Shown piece by piece: positions 20,723 to 32,385 of a DNA stretch of 64,000 nucleotides. The notes below the pieces were generated by a model. That model saw only the letters and a program-made list of their open reading frames with translations. It was not told the origin of the DNA and ran no database searches. The DNA lies in contig CAJHZI010000025.1 in assembly GCA_905160935.1 (NCBI GenBank), positions 62,001 through 126,000 of the forward strand. The letters run 5' to 3'. The number at the start of each line of letters is the position of its first letter. Positions within the stretch are counted from its first letter, which is position 1. The DNA comes from Enchytraeus crypticus (lineage: Eukaryota > Annelida > Clitellata > Enchytraeida > Enchytraeidae). A program made the position numbers and the translations under genes.

Positions 20723-20729
20723 GTGTCGA

Positions 20730-22170
20730 TTGTTGTACTTCTGTAGACGTTATTTGTCATATATTAGGCCTGTGATTTATAATATAATTAATAAAAACAA
20801 TTTTTTTTTAAATTGTTAATGTTGATTATCAATGTTAATTATCTTTAATTGACATTTATTGTTAACTAAAGATAATAATACGATAAAGATACATGGATAT
20901 TAAAGAGAATTCAGTTCAGTATGCCATCAAATGCTATCAATTTGAATACATTATATTATGCAGAAGTGCTTCAGCTTCTGAAAAAGCATAAGTGCAAAAG
21001 CAAATGCTTCTGAAAGAGCTTGAAAGAGCAAAGGTGCTTCAGCTTCAGGCCCCTAATTTCGGCTTGCGACTGATTTCTGTTTTAGTGGTGAATTAAACTT
21101 CTCTCTCCCACTGATCTCTACATCATACTCAACACTGCCCATAATTTATTTTGTACAGAACTCTTTTCGAAACATTTTAGACAACCCCCGGCCAATTCCT
21201 GTATCCGTCCCTGCATAAGTAATAAACACATAGAAATGATGCTAATTAGCCTACTGCTTAAATAATTAAAGTTAATTATACCACATTTTTTAATACCCCT
21301 TGTTGTGTCCGGGTTGTTTGAAGAATAGACCTACCGTGTAAATATGCACGTGTCGTAGAAAATACAAATAAGATCCAAACCAACGGCAGAAAGGGCATTC
21401 GGTTAGTGAGCGCCTACGCTCCAGAAATTGCTACAAAATTTAAACGAATGAAAAAACTTCAAAAGAAGGTCAATTCGTATCCCGACCCTAGTTAAACTGG
21501 GATTTAATGGAAGGTGATGATGATGATGTATCATTCTTTTAATAGCCACTAGAGTAGGCTACCGCATTTTAAATCGTCAAGAAGCGGTGCAAATCGGCGC
21601 CGGGTGGGATGTTAAAAGTCAAGAGAGCGATGGGTAAATAAGTTCGATAATCTATGATCACTAATCATCAATCACTAATTTTAATATTTTGCGCTAAACC
21701 TCAAAGCCCAATTCACGATATCCTTAACTAGACAACAAAGGTCAGTACAGTTGTGTGGGGTACACTGTAGATTAAGAGCTTTGAATTACCTCACACACCC
21801 GATTTAGAGCAGATACTGACGCTAGCTAAACTAAGGATAGGATATTGGTGAATTAATATTCATTATATGATATTGATTAATTAATAATCACTTTAATTCT
21901 TATTCTCCTAGTATTGCAAATTGTATTAATTGGTAATGCATTTGGCGATAGATATTCAAATAGTTTTTAAAAAGTAACGCGACTTTTCGCTTCAGCGGCT
22001 TAAAGTAACTTTTTAAAAGTACATTTTTACTTGTAACGAAGTATTTCACTTCGCTACTTCAGAACACTGACTATTTCAGCAGCGCTGCCACTACCTATTA
22101 TAAAAGGTGTGTAGGCGGCTAAAGGTTCTCGTCTGTCTCTCCTATCGATCCAGTGTAAATGAACTGAGAC
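20730..22170. other. Intergenic; repeat fragments only
   Basis: AT-rich DNA. Repeat R2 lies in plus orientation at about 21325-21525 and ends in gatgatgatgatg. A fragment of hAT-like family H2 (aagtaactttttaaaagtac, ending agaacactg) lies at about 21960-22075. No gene was recognised. Confidence 0.45.
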
Positions 22171-22939
22171 CAACACATAGAGGAGCGGATCCAGGAATTT
22201 TTAAGGGGGCCCGAAATGGTTTTTTTAGAGTACACACTTTGCTTTTGCACACTTTGCCTTCTTCGGGACATGTGACGCAACCAGACAAAATGCTGTGGAG
22301 GGCGGGGGGGGGGGGGGGCTCAATATTTTTTCACTCCTGCGTTCGGCTCATAGAGTAAGTGTAACACGTATCTCCCCCCCCCCCCTCCACTCATAACTTT
22401 ACTAAAGTCAGGGAAAACCTAACATGCTTAAATCCTACATTTGTTTTGGAAAAAGTTTTGTTCTTTTTTTTACTTAAACCCTTTTTCTCTTATACAGTGG
22501 TTAAAGTGAAAATTTAGAGCTATAGTGAAACGGTCAACATTTTTCCAGTGTTGTGAAGTAACGATGTAAAACTACTTCGTTACAATTAAAAAGTGCTCTA
22601 GCGATACTTTTACTTGTAACGAAGTATCCTATTTGCCCGGGTACTTCTTACTTGTAACGAAATCATTTTTGTAATACTTTTTACTTTTACTTTCAACCGC
22701 TGAAGTGAAAAAGTCGCATTACATAATTTTTGAAAACTGTATGAATATCTATGGCCAAATTTTGTACTAATTCATAAACTTTTTAATACAAAGAGAATAA
22801 GAAAGTAATACAGATTCTTCGATATCATATCTGTACATAGCTAGCGCCAGTAACTACCCTAAATCAGGTGTTGGACGTAAATCAAAGCCTATGATCTACA
22901 CTGTACGTGGTTCGACTGATTTGACTCTTATTTTAAAAT

Positions 22940-24065
22940 CTTCTGTAGAGAACTGTACGTAGGTTTGATTGTGAAAGTGATGTAAGATAATTAAAATACT
23001 CTCTCTTAGTGCACTGCCTACTGGCAGGTATATGGTACATAACATAACGTCTCCACTCTTCTCTGTCTTCCGCCTTCCTCTTCATTTCCACATATGAGTG
23101 GATCTTTAAATCATCTAACATACCTAATCTCGGCCTGCCCCTGCCTCTTTTTCCTTCCATTCTACCTTCTATGATCCCTTTTAATAGACCTTCCCCCTTA
23201 GAATGTGTCCTATCCATCTCTTCTTCCTATTTCTTAATACATTTATCAACTGTCTATCTGTGCAAACTCTCTCCAGGACTTCCTCATTTGTAACCTTTTG
23301 AGTCTAGCTAATCCTCTCCATTCTTCTCCAAATTCACATTTCCAGTGCCTCCAGTTTCCTAATATTTTCCTTCCTTAAGGTCCATGTTTCACATCCATAC
23401 AATAGCGTGGTCCAAACCAAAGTTTTCACTATCTTTATCTTTGTGTCTTTCTATAGACTTTTTGTTAATAGTTCTTTTCTACTAACAAAGGCCGCTTTTG
23501 CTTGTGCAATCCTACTGCATATTTCTGTCTCACATTTCCCATCATCGGTTATAGTATGACCCAAATATTTGAAACTCCTTACCTGTTCCAATTTCGTACC
23601 ATTTATTGTGATATTAATTTCACCTTTACTATTGGACACTCTCATAACCTTGGTCTTTTTTATATTAATCTTCATACCAATCTTAGGGCCGTATCATTCA
23701 GCCTATCCATTATCGTCTGCAACCCAATCTCGCTGCCCGCTACCATTCCTTGGTAATCTGCAAATCGTACATCTTGTAACAAATTCCCTCCTACTTTTAT
23801 TCCTTCTTCCAAGTTTTACATGGCTTCCTCCATCATTGCCTCAGCGTAAATGTTAAACAGCAGCGTCGAAATACTACAACCTTGTCTTACTCCTCGTCCT
23901 ATTTCACCTTCTTCTGAGTATTCTTGTTGGATTTTGATTACTGCTCTTTGATTCATGTACAAGTTCAAAATTAGTCTTCTATCTCTCCAGTCAATTCCTA
24001 TTCTTTTTAAGATATTTATCATCGTTATCCAATCAATCCTGTCAAAGGCCTTCTCAAATTCCACA
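22940..24065 (-). mobile_element. RTE/I-like LINE, family B, best copy (5'-truncated)
   Basis: The minus strand gives, with few breaks, FEKAFDRIDWITMINILKRI, an EIGRGVRQGCSI block, a palm motif read as RFADYQ, KINIKKTKVMRVS, LEQVRSFKYLGHTITDDG, then WIGHILRGEGLLKGIIEGR and GRGRPRLGMLDDLKIHSYVE. This is the reverse transcriptase and C-terminal region of RTE/I-type LINEs often mis-annotated as craniofacial development protein. The second Asp of the F/Y-A-D-D box is lost and stops occur, so it is inactive. The endonuclease part is missing. Confidence 0.8.
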
Positions 24066-24089
24066 AAGCATTTTAGTTGACTTTAATTT

Positions 24090-24245
24090 AAGTTGTCGGC
24101 AAAATTAAGGTGTAATTCATAGACATTTGAACAGGGATTAACTCGTTAGTCTGCGTAGTGCTCTATAAGGAGCGTGAAGGTATTGAAGGCAGCATGTGAG
24201 TAGGCATATGAACACATTGGACCTGCTACTTACTTAATAAGACAC

Positions 24246-24278
<33 letters not shown>

Positions 24279-24280
24279 TG
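24090..24280. repeat. Dispersed repeat D tail with (GA)n
   Basis: The segment gggattaactcgttagtctg to tgaacacattggacctgc matches the tail of repeat D (41297, 46243, 54455). It ends in a (ga)n tract at 24247-24276. Confidence 0.55.
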
Positions 24281-24904
24281 AGTTGGCCATGTTAATTTAA
24301 CTTAATTGTGAATTCAAAATTTAATCTAAGGTAAACGTTTAAAATATAATATAAGCCTGCGCATCTGCGTCGAATATTCTTTTAGTTCTGAAACTTCAGA
24401 CACTAAATGGAAAGTTTCCGCTCGTAATATGAATTAAATCGAGTAACTACCTAAATTAATTTAAGAACGTGTAAAACTTTTCTATCAAGGTATAATGTTT
24501 TTCTTAATAAATTCAGAGTACTTTTACTTTTTACTTAAAAGTACTACTTTTTGTCGAGTACTTTTACTTTTTACTTAATTAAAATTCTGCTAAAGTACTT
24601 TTTAGTTTTACTTTTATCAACCATATACTTTTACTTAAAGTATTTTTGCTAAGTACTTCGTACAACACTGCATTTTCGGGCCCCCTTCCATTATACAGGG
24701 CTCCTAGTATGGCCCCTAATAGGGGCCATATTTGGTATACATAATATAATATTTGAAACAATCGAGCTAGTGGAACTGAATTCCCTCTCGTACCCCCACC
24801 TCATCCCCGAACCACTGCCCTTACAAATATAGTTTAAAAAATTTATCGGCGGACTTAAGGGGGGTTAGGCCCCCTGGCCCCCCTGGATCCGCCACTCAAC
24901 ACAG

Positions 24905-26690
24905 AAGCCTCCATTCCTTTAATAAGCTTACCTTTCCCTGAAAAAAATTACTGAATTTGGCTCGTTGCTGTGGTGTTTGTTGTTGTTTGTGGGAAGCAGC
25001 GAAGATATTTGAGTTGGCGCAAGTTGGCAACGGAATTTCTTTGTTTACATTTTTAAAACGGGGCAAACATTTATTAGTATTTGATTTAGTTTATTATTTA
25101 TTTATTCTCTCCTAAAATTAATAACCCACACGCATAACAATAATTTTCTGGCTAGAAAAATGTGTTTCATTTGATTTAAGTGTTAAATATGGTTTTATTT
25201 GTACTGGCTGAAAAAGGGAAGAGGAGATTAGAATGCAAAATATTCAGATATGGTTGACATTTTAGAATACTTTTTAAATTGCAGCTATAGTTTCTGGACT
25301 CCGATCAGTTTGTCATATAAATATTCAATTGTTCTGTTTGTAGTTGTTGTAAATGCAATATGCTTTTACATAGATATATAATATCATATATTATTCTAGG
25401 TATGGGGAGGGATGAGCGTTATGGCTAATGTTATTAGCGTTTCCTCGGTTGTAAGCGATCTGTGTTCAAAGTCCAGGTCAGTCAGCGTATGATGGATATC
25501 CTCTTAGGCCCATGGAAGTATAATCATGCATCGGATGTTACTGCTAGTTGGCGGTATCAATGGCGATATAAGAAACCATGGAAATACATCATTACTAGAG
25601 TAAAGCAGTCAAAATTGGTCTTAGACAATCATACAGTGCTTACCTAGTGCTTACAGTGCTGTACTGTTAATATTATTACGATTATTATCATTATTATTAT
25701 TTTTAATTTTCCTGGGCTGTAAATGGCCATGGGCTAAAAAATAAGATACTAAAATATTATTATTGTTATAGCGATATATGTATATATATATATATATACA
25801 GAGAGAGAGAGAGAGAGATGGATATTTTAAATACTTGGTTCCATAGCATATCATCTAATGATTAATGTTATAGAGATTTGAATAAATTGATAATTAAAGT
25901 GATTCTGGGCGAAAGCTTTCAAAGTTGGTATTTCCATCAAATTTTACAAATGGGTAAAAAGTTACAATCCTTTTTAATTTTTGGATTTATGCCAAGGCAC
26001 ATATTTGTCAAAAGTCTCTAAAACCGAAAGGGAACATTCAAGTAAATATTATATAACACTGAAAGTGGTGTTCTTTAACGTACCCACCCACCCATATAAC
26101 AGGGTATAACAAATATCAAACCCACCCACTTTGATGTTATATAACAAAATATATCAGACCACCCCAAAATACATGCTTAAGCCCATTTCAAGTTAGCAAT
26201 ATTAATGGTATTAACAAACAAATTTAAAGTTATTAACCATGTAACCTACATGTACTACGGCTGAAAATTGCAAAATTAATAGTAATACTGTTTTTAAACA
26301 TTTATTTCGCCAACTCAATGGTAGACAAATGTTAAGACAATGCGTAAAAGAAAACCTTAAAATTAAATATTCAAAGCATCCAACTAAAACAGGTGCGACG
26401 AACACACCTATAATTTCACTCTACCTGCTCAGTCGCCTCTTACGGCACTTACAGCTAATGGTTGGTCTATTTCTGTGATCCGGAAAAAAGTGGTTTCACT
26501 GGGCACAAGACGAAAGGCTTCAACACTTTTCTGTTGTTAATTTAAATGATAATTGTATACTGTGATAATTAACCCTTTCAGCACTACCATTATATTCTAA
26601 ATGAGCTGTTAAATACTGCAATGTCAATTTTATATTGCAAAGTTACTGTGTCACTCAATGGCATAATATAAATCTCAAAACTCACTGTTC
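24905..26690. other. No gene recognised; microsatellite and possible transposon relic
   Basis: AT-rich DNA with (ta)n(ga)n at 25778-25818. Between about 25950 and 26170 the minus strand has Gly-Gly-Trp-rich fragments resembling the N-terminal part of the transposase relic near 33.7 kb. This is a weak resemblance. Confidence 0.35.
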
Positions 26691-26709
26691 ACTGCACTAA
26701 CATCTGTGC

Positions 26710-27660
26710 TGGTAATTTTAAAAGCAATTTAGCAAGCATAGCGCTGGCTGACTTGCGCAGGCATTACAGTAGTAACGCTTGTCACGGCGAATTCCTCTTT
26801 CTTTGCAGAAGGCACATCGGCGTTGTGGATTTTGACGACGAGGTGTGGGATCAAAGGCTCTTGGAGGGTGCACTTTTTTCGGGACTTCTTGGCGTCTCTG
26901 AACTGGTTGTCTTTTTTTGCGTCGTCGATGAGGCACCTCTGCTCATGCATCCATCTCTCTAATTTCGTTATTCATTCCACCAGCAAGGTACTCAAATTAC
27001 GTAGTTCGTAAAACTTAGAAACGAAATGTTTCTGTTTCCATTGTATACGAAAAAAGCAGGACGGATCACTGCATGAAGTGAAGGCCTAGCTTCTTAAACC
27101 AGCTGTATGATTTCGACGGCAATCGTAAGAATGCAAAAGCTGGTCCGTCTTGTCTACTCCGCGCATATTCATGGTGTATTATTGAGTGTATTATTATTCA
27201 TGATGTATTATTATTATTGTGCATATTTATGGATACACGCCGGCTTCATGAAATGTTGCCTTTGGTTTCGTCCAGCATATCTTTCATGCTGAAGAAGATT
27301 GGCTGTATACTGTGATGTAATAACATAGATATCACGCGTATAACAGAATTTTACATTCAAAACTTCTTCCTTTCTCGCATACGCTGATTGAAACCTATCC
27401 AACACTTGATTTTGCAGAACTTCTGGAATTGCTCTGTTAGATTTAACAGTTCCAGTAATAAGGATGTCATGCCTTAGTAGATATTCCATCAAGCGTGAAC
27501 TGGTATACCAGTTGTCAGTGAAAAAACTGTACCCTAAGTCCAGTAAATTCTGGTCCAGGTACACAACAATTCGCTCAGACAATGAAAGAGTAGCATTGGC
27601 CTGAGCATTGGGAATCTGGAACTCCTGCTAACCTTTACCTGAATTAATTTCGAAGCTGTA
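26710..27660 (-). pseudogene. piggyBac-like transposase remnant
   Basis: The minus strand from about 27660 gives YSFEINSGKG, SERIVVYLDQNLLDLGYSFF, TDNWYTSSRLMEYLL and ITGTVKSNRAIPEVL. This is the conserved middle of piggyBac transposases, and DNWYTS carries the position of the second catalytic Asp. After a decayed stretch, 26718-26830 encodes CAFCKERGIRRDKRYYCNAC followed by LC, which fits the C-terminal Cys-rich domain that binds element ends. Stops and frameshifts occur throughout. The N-terminal half is absent: homology ends where a CR1-like LINE begins (about 27663). The element is dead and its ends were not identified. Confidence 0.8.
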
Positions 27661-27661
27661 C

Positions 27662-27662
<1 letters not shown>

Positions 27663-27692
<30 letters not shown>

Positions 27693-27712
27693 TTAATAAT
27701 AATAATAAAGGT
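27663..27712. repeat. (AAT)n microsatellite, LINE 3' tail
   Basis: The aat/ata repeat followed by aaaggtttaacgtcc is the reverse complement of the CR1-like tail also seen at 5600-5624. It marks the 3' end of the LINE. Confidence 0.85.
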
Positions 27713-30700
27713 TTAACGTCCGTTTCCTCATCCAGGGATGATGTCAGGGATGTCCCCAACAGCACATATCACTACAGATCAATTCACCCAGACCAATCTG
27801 CGAAAGAAATGTGCTGAGGAGAAGCAAGGTCCTAAACGAAAGCCAGTCCGGTGATAAAAAAATGGTCAGGGTAGATTGATTATGTCTATGGTGGGAAAAG
27901 GTAAGTTTTAAGCTTGCTAGAGAATGTTGAAAGAGAAAAACAGGAGCGAAGATTAGCAGGTAAAGAGTTCCAGATTGTGGGTGCTGCGTAAGAAAATGAA
28001 CGTCTACCCAATGACGTGAGAATATTTGGAACTGAGAGAAGATTGGCATCGGTGGAGCAAAGTGTATGTGAGAGGCGATAGGGAAGAAGAATTTCAGATA
28101 AGTAAGAAGGCTTGCCAAATCGCAGAGTTTTGAAAGTTAATAGAGCTATTTTATATTTTATGCGTTGATTAACAGGGAGCCAGTGAAGACTGTGTAGAAG
28201 AGGAAGAGAGCGAAATTAAAGTCGAGAGGACTTACAAACAACACGTGCAAGAGAATTTTGGACGTGCTGCAAACGATTGAGAGAAGAAGTAGGCAACCCA
28301 TGTAATAATGAATTACAGTAGTCGAGCTTTGAATGAACTATAGAATTAGCAAGGATAGTGGCTGAATTTCTAGTAAGGGATGGACGCATTTGCCTAATCT
28401 GACGAATCTGAAAGAAAGAAGCGCGACAAACAGAAGAGATATGGGATTTAAAGTCAAGGTTTTCATCAAATTTGACTTCAAGGTTTTTGGCAGATCGAGA
28501 AGGTGAAAGAGCAAGATTCTGAAAATTAACAGAGTTATTGGTAATTTTACTTCTTTGCAAAGGAGTGCCAATTAAAAGGTATTCAGTTTTGGAAGGATTA
28601 ACAGCAAGACGGTTAGCACAAAACCAGGAATAAACCTTGTCAAGAATGGATTAGAGATGAGCCAGTTTTTGATCAGAATCATGATTAGAATAGGAAATAT
28701 ATAGTTGTGTGTCGTCTGCAAAAAAATGAAAATTTATGGAGGACTGAGCAAAGCAGGTAGCTAAGAGTGATAAATAAAGAGAAGAGCAATGGACCTAACA
28801 CTGAACCTTGAGGACACCTCATAGGAGGGGTAGTTCAGAAGAGCGATTTTGACCAATTACAACTGATTGTGTGCGACATTTGAGATATGATGTGAGAAGG
28901 GAAAAAGCAGAATCAGATATGCCAAAACAAGATTTAAGCCTATTTATTAGGATGCCATGGTCAATTGTATCAAAGGCAGCAGAGAGATCTAGAAGAACCA
29001 AGGCAGAAACCTGTTTACTACTCATGGCCAGGCTAAGATCATTATGTATACGAAGAAGAGCGGTTTCAGTAGAATGGAGTTTTCTATAGGCAGATTGATA
29101 ATGAGAGAGAGAAGGGAAAGAATCAAGATGAGTGCATAAACGGGTTGTAAATTACCTTTTCAAGAAGTTTAGAGATGAAGTTAAGATTGGAAATAGGACG
29201 GTAACTGGAAAGATCATCTTTAGGTAGAGAAGGCTTTTTTAGCAAAGGAGATACAACTGCTTGTTTGAAGGCGGTCGGGAGGATATCTTCTGATAGTGAG
29301 AGGTTGATTAAGTAAGTAATAGGAGCAACTAAAACATCAATACAGGATTTCAGTAAGCGTGTAGGAATAATAAATATCAAAGCAGCAAGATGAGTCGGTA
29401 GAGCGAAGAATAAAATTGCGTATTTCTTCCGGTTTAGCTGGTTCAAAACTAGAAAGTAGTGGTGGTTCAGGCATATTTACAGAAATGGAGTTGTCGGTGT
29501 CAATGGAGTTGGAGGGTATAGAGCTACAGAGTTTGGCTATTTTGTCATCGAAAAAGTTGAGAAAAGAGGTAGCAAGAGAAGATGGTGAGGTGGTAGAGGG
29601 GAGTGACTTGGGAATGGTACGATCAAGCAGAGAGTCAAGTGCTCCACATTATTTCTTGGGACAATTTTGATTCTGCGATATTAGATTTTGATAATACAAG
29701 CTTTTAGCAGAACTAATCATTTTATTTACTAATTTTCTTTGCTTGATGTACTTGGACTTAATGTCTGGATTTCTTAGTTCAGGTGGATTTTTCAGATCCT
29801 TCCTGAACTTAGTTTCGAGTTTTGAACGTTCAGATTTTTGCTTAAGAATTTGTTCAGAAATGAATGGTTTCCTAGGGTTTGAGCGGCAATGAATGGTCTT
29901 GAGAGGGGCATGTTTGTCTAATATGGAAGAAAGTACGAAGCTAAATTGAGCTGAATATTCGGCAACAGTTGGAGATGGATTAAAATACAAAGAAGAGGAC
30001 ACAATATCAGCAGAGAAGGCATCAATGTTAATAGAAAAGAGTTTTCTATAAGTTTTAAGTGTTCTGGAAGGGTGTACATTAACAGGCACAGGCAATTACA
30101 GAAAATTGCACTGTGATCTGATAGTGAAGGATCAGAGATTCCTTGATCAAGAAATGACATGCTGTTTCGAGTGATAAGAAGATCAAGAATATGACCAGAG
30201 GAGTGAGTAGGGGAAGATATATGTTGTTTGAGATCAAAGGCATCAAGTGTTGATAAAAAGGAAGAAGAATAATAGTCATTAGAGTCTAGGTGGATGTTGA
30301 AATCACCCATAATTATTAAATCAGTGGGTGATGAGGCAATGTCTTCAAGAAGCAAGGAAAAATCAGAAATGAAATTGGCCTTGGATAAAGAAGGTGGTCT
30401 GTAGACAATCAAAAAGAGATAGGATTTAGATTTGCACACAAGACGGAACGACATATATTCAAAGGATGGAAATGGTGAACAGTTACAAACAGAGAAAGAA
30501 AAAGTTGACCTAAAAATAGCAGCGATGCCACCACCACGACCAGAAGAACGACTGACATGTTGAATGGAATAGTCATGGGGAGTGAGAGAGTTAAGGACAG
30601 CAGGTGGAGTGTCAGGAGAGAGCCATGATTCTGTCAAAAACAGAATATCAATGGACTTGTCAAGAATAAACTGTTGAACGAGTTCGGGTTTGTTTAGGTT

Positions 30701-30766
30701 TTTTGTGATAGTTGTGGCAGACCGAATATTGAGGCAGTAAGTGGACAGGTTAGAAACAGAAGAAAC

Positions 30767-30790
30767 AGGGCCAGGATTCAACTGAACATC
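30767..30790 (-). other. 2A-like ribosome-skipping motif in the LINE ORF
   Basis: Residues 111-118 of the frame read DVQLNPGP, after a hydrophobic run ending LLILAG. 2A-like peptides have the consensus D-x-E-x-NPGP and occur at N-terminal positions in some non-LTR retrotransposons. Here Gln replaces the usual Glu. Function is not shown. Confidence 0.7.
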
Positions 30791-32059
30791 ACCTGCTAAA
30801 ATTAAGAGAAAGGTAAGAATGATGTTTAAATGTCGTTTAGAAGTGAGATTAAGTGAAACAAAATGAAGATAGGATTTAGAAAAGTATGGCAGAGGTAAAG
30901 AATCGAGGCATTGACAAACGGAGGCATACAGTATAGGTTGGTAAACGAGTTTGCATGAGGAAGAAATATGGTCAGTTGAACTGCCAGTAAAATGGTTGGT
31001 CATATATGGAGTAGTGAGGGCTAAAACAAGATAAATGGAAAGAAAGAGCAATGAAAACATATCTATAGCATGAAAAATGGGAAATGATTTCTTTCTGTGG
31101 GTGAAGCAGAAAGAAATCAACCAATTTAAAGTAAAGGAAAAACATTCTAGGACAAAAAGGTGTTTAAATATATGGCTAAAAAGCGCGGTAAAAAAGTGAA
31201 AAATTTTAAAACAAATATGTTAAATCCATTATCGTAAATTAGAAAAAAATAAATGTATACTGAAATGTAGAAAAATTATAAGTAATATGGTAAAGTATTT
31301 GAGAAACAATTTAACGAATTAAGATAAAAATATTAAATTAAAACAAAAAACGGTATTGTTTATAAATAAGGCTCAAAATATTAAAAACGTAGTTCACTTT
31401 TTGACTAATTCAATATTGAGTAAATATAAAACTATAGAAAGTTGAATTAAAGTCAGAAAAAGAAATGGAGTTAAGTATAGTGTCTGATAAGATAGGAATT
31501 CAATTAATTCTATTCCAATTCCCATGGACCTCCAATAGATGGAGGAAGACTGGTAGCGAGGACAATGCTGAATTTGGTGGCTAGTCCACACCAGTTGCAT
31601 CAACCTGACTCTCGTCCAACCATTCGACATCCTCCATTTCCCCAGATGCAAAGATTGCCATTAGCTCACGCTGTCTTCTTGCAGCAACACGAATTGGTCG
31701 GACCATTGGTATCTCGTTAATTTTTTTCATGCGCGGGTGCAGCGCTGTTTTATGAGCTGCAAGCATGACTTGTGAGGGTAGGTACAAGTTACACGTTCTG
31801 TTGTCAATCATTGTCAGGCGGAATTGGTCGTAGGGCATTCTGATCATCCAAAGCTCCATACAGTATGTTTATGGAAAGATTTTGAATCAGACTTAGAAAC
31901 TTTTCATCACAAGCTATCCCCTCATATATCTTGATGCCATATGTGTTAGTGACAGCCAGTGGAGTAGGAAAGAATCTGTGTTTCAGAATAGTCTGAAGAG
32001 AAGATCTTTGAGCTGCTCAACATTCTTGATTATTGCATTTCGCAATCTGCAGAAAGTAT

Positions 32060-32200
32060 GCATTTATGCATTTGGACAGTCTAGCACAGTAAATGCTCCC
32101 CCTGTAAATTCGTTTCAGAAAAGGCTTAACGAAACTGATCTTAGCAAACTTATGAGAAACTGCTATGCTCTTTGACATTATATTTCAACCTCTAATTGTT
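32060..32200 (+). mobile_element. LINE 3' end fragment
   Basis: The plus strand gives VNAPPVNSFQKRL and DLSKLM, the terminal block (PxxVxxAxSxxxFKxxL) of CR1/RTE-type reverse transcriptase ORFs. It sits inside the transposase relic. Confidence 0.5.
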
Positions 32201-32335
32201 CTGGTTCAATTTTAGCTAAGTGCGTTATTCTGTTGTTTTTAAATTATTCTAAATCAATCTATTATATCAAATATATAATCAATATTAATATATATAATAA
32301 TCAATATTAATATATATAATTTAATATTAATATAT

Positions 32336-32385
32336 CACTATCAAATATCACTCATAAATCTATTTATGAGTGATATTTGATAGTG
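32336..32385. repeat. Perfect 23-bp hairpin
   Basis: Arms 32336-32358 and 32363-32385 are perfect reverse complements with a 4-base loop (tcta). Confidence 0.9.

Larger units (their letters stand above)
22546..24670. mobile_element. hAT-like element H2 with aaagtactttt subterminal repeats
   Basis: Begins CAGTGTTGT and ends ACAACACTG. Both subterminal regions are dense in aagtacttttactt units. Flanks catttttc and cattttcg are near-identical 8-mers. Instead of a transposase, it contains a LINE family B fragment (22940-24065) and a dispersed repeat with (GA)n. Confidence 0.7.
22179..24896 (+). mobile_element. hAT-like MITE, family M1, copy 4, split by H2
   Basis: The left end is agaggagcggatccagg and the right end ggatccgccact. 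Flanks caacacat (22171-22178) and caacacag (24897-24904) match at 7 of 8. Its interior is interrupted at 22545/22546 by the hAT-like H2 element and resumes at 24671 with cattttcgggcccccttcc. Confidence 0.75.
27663..31390 (-). mobile_element. CR1/L2-like LINE with 2A-like motif, nearly full length
   Basis: A minus-strand element covering the 5' region, endonuclease, reverse transcriptase and 3' tail. The 400-codon frame at 31120-29918 encodes an N-terminal hydrophobic region, then AGDVQLNPGP, then an APE-type endonuclease domain with LNIRS, FLTESW, MGDFNIHLDS and SDHSAIF. The reverse transcriptase follows in broken frames: DDLSSYRPISNLNFISKLLE, STETALL-type, LVLLDLSAAFDTIDHGIL, GVPQGSVLGPLLFSL (after a stop), FADDTQLYIS and HSKLDYCNSLLHGLP. 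Frameshifts near 30090 and 29650 and several stops inactivate it. The upstream limit is approximate. Confidence 0.82.
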
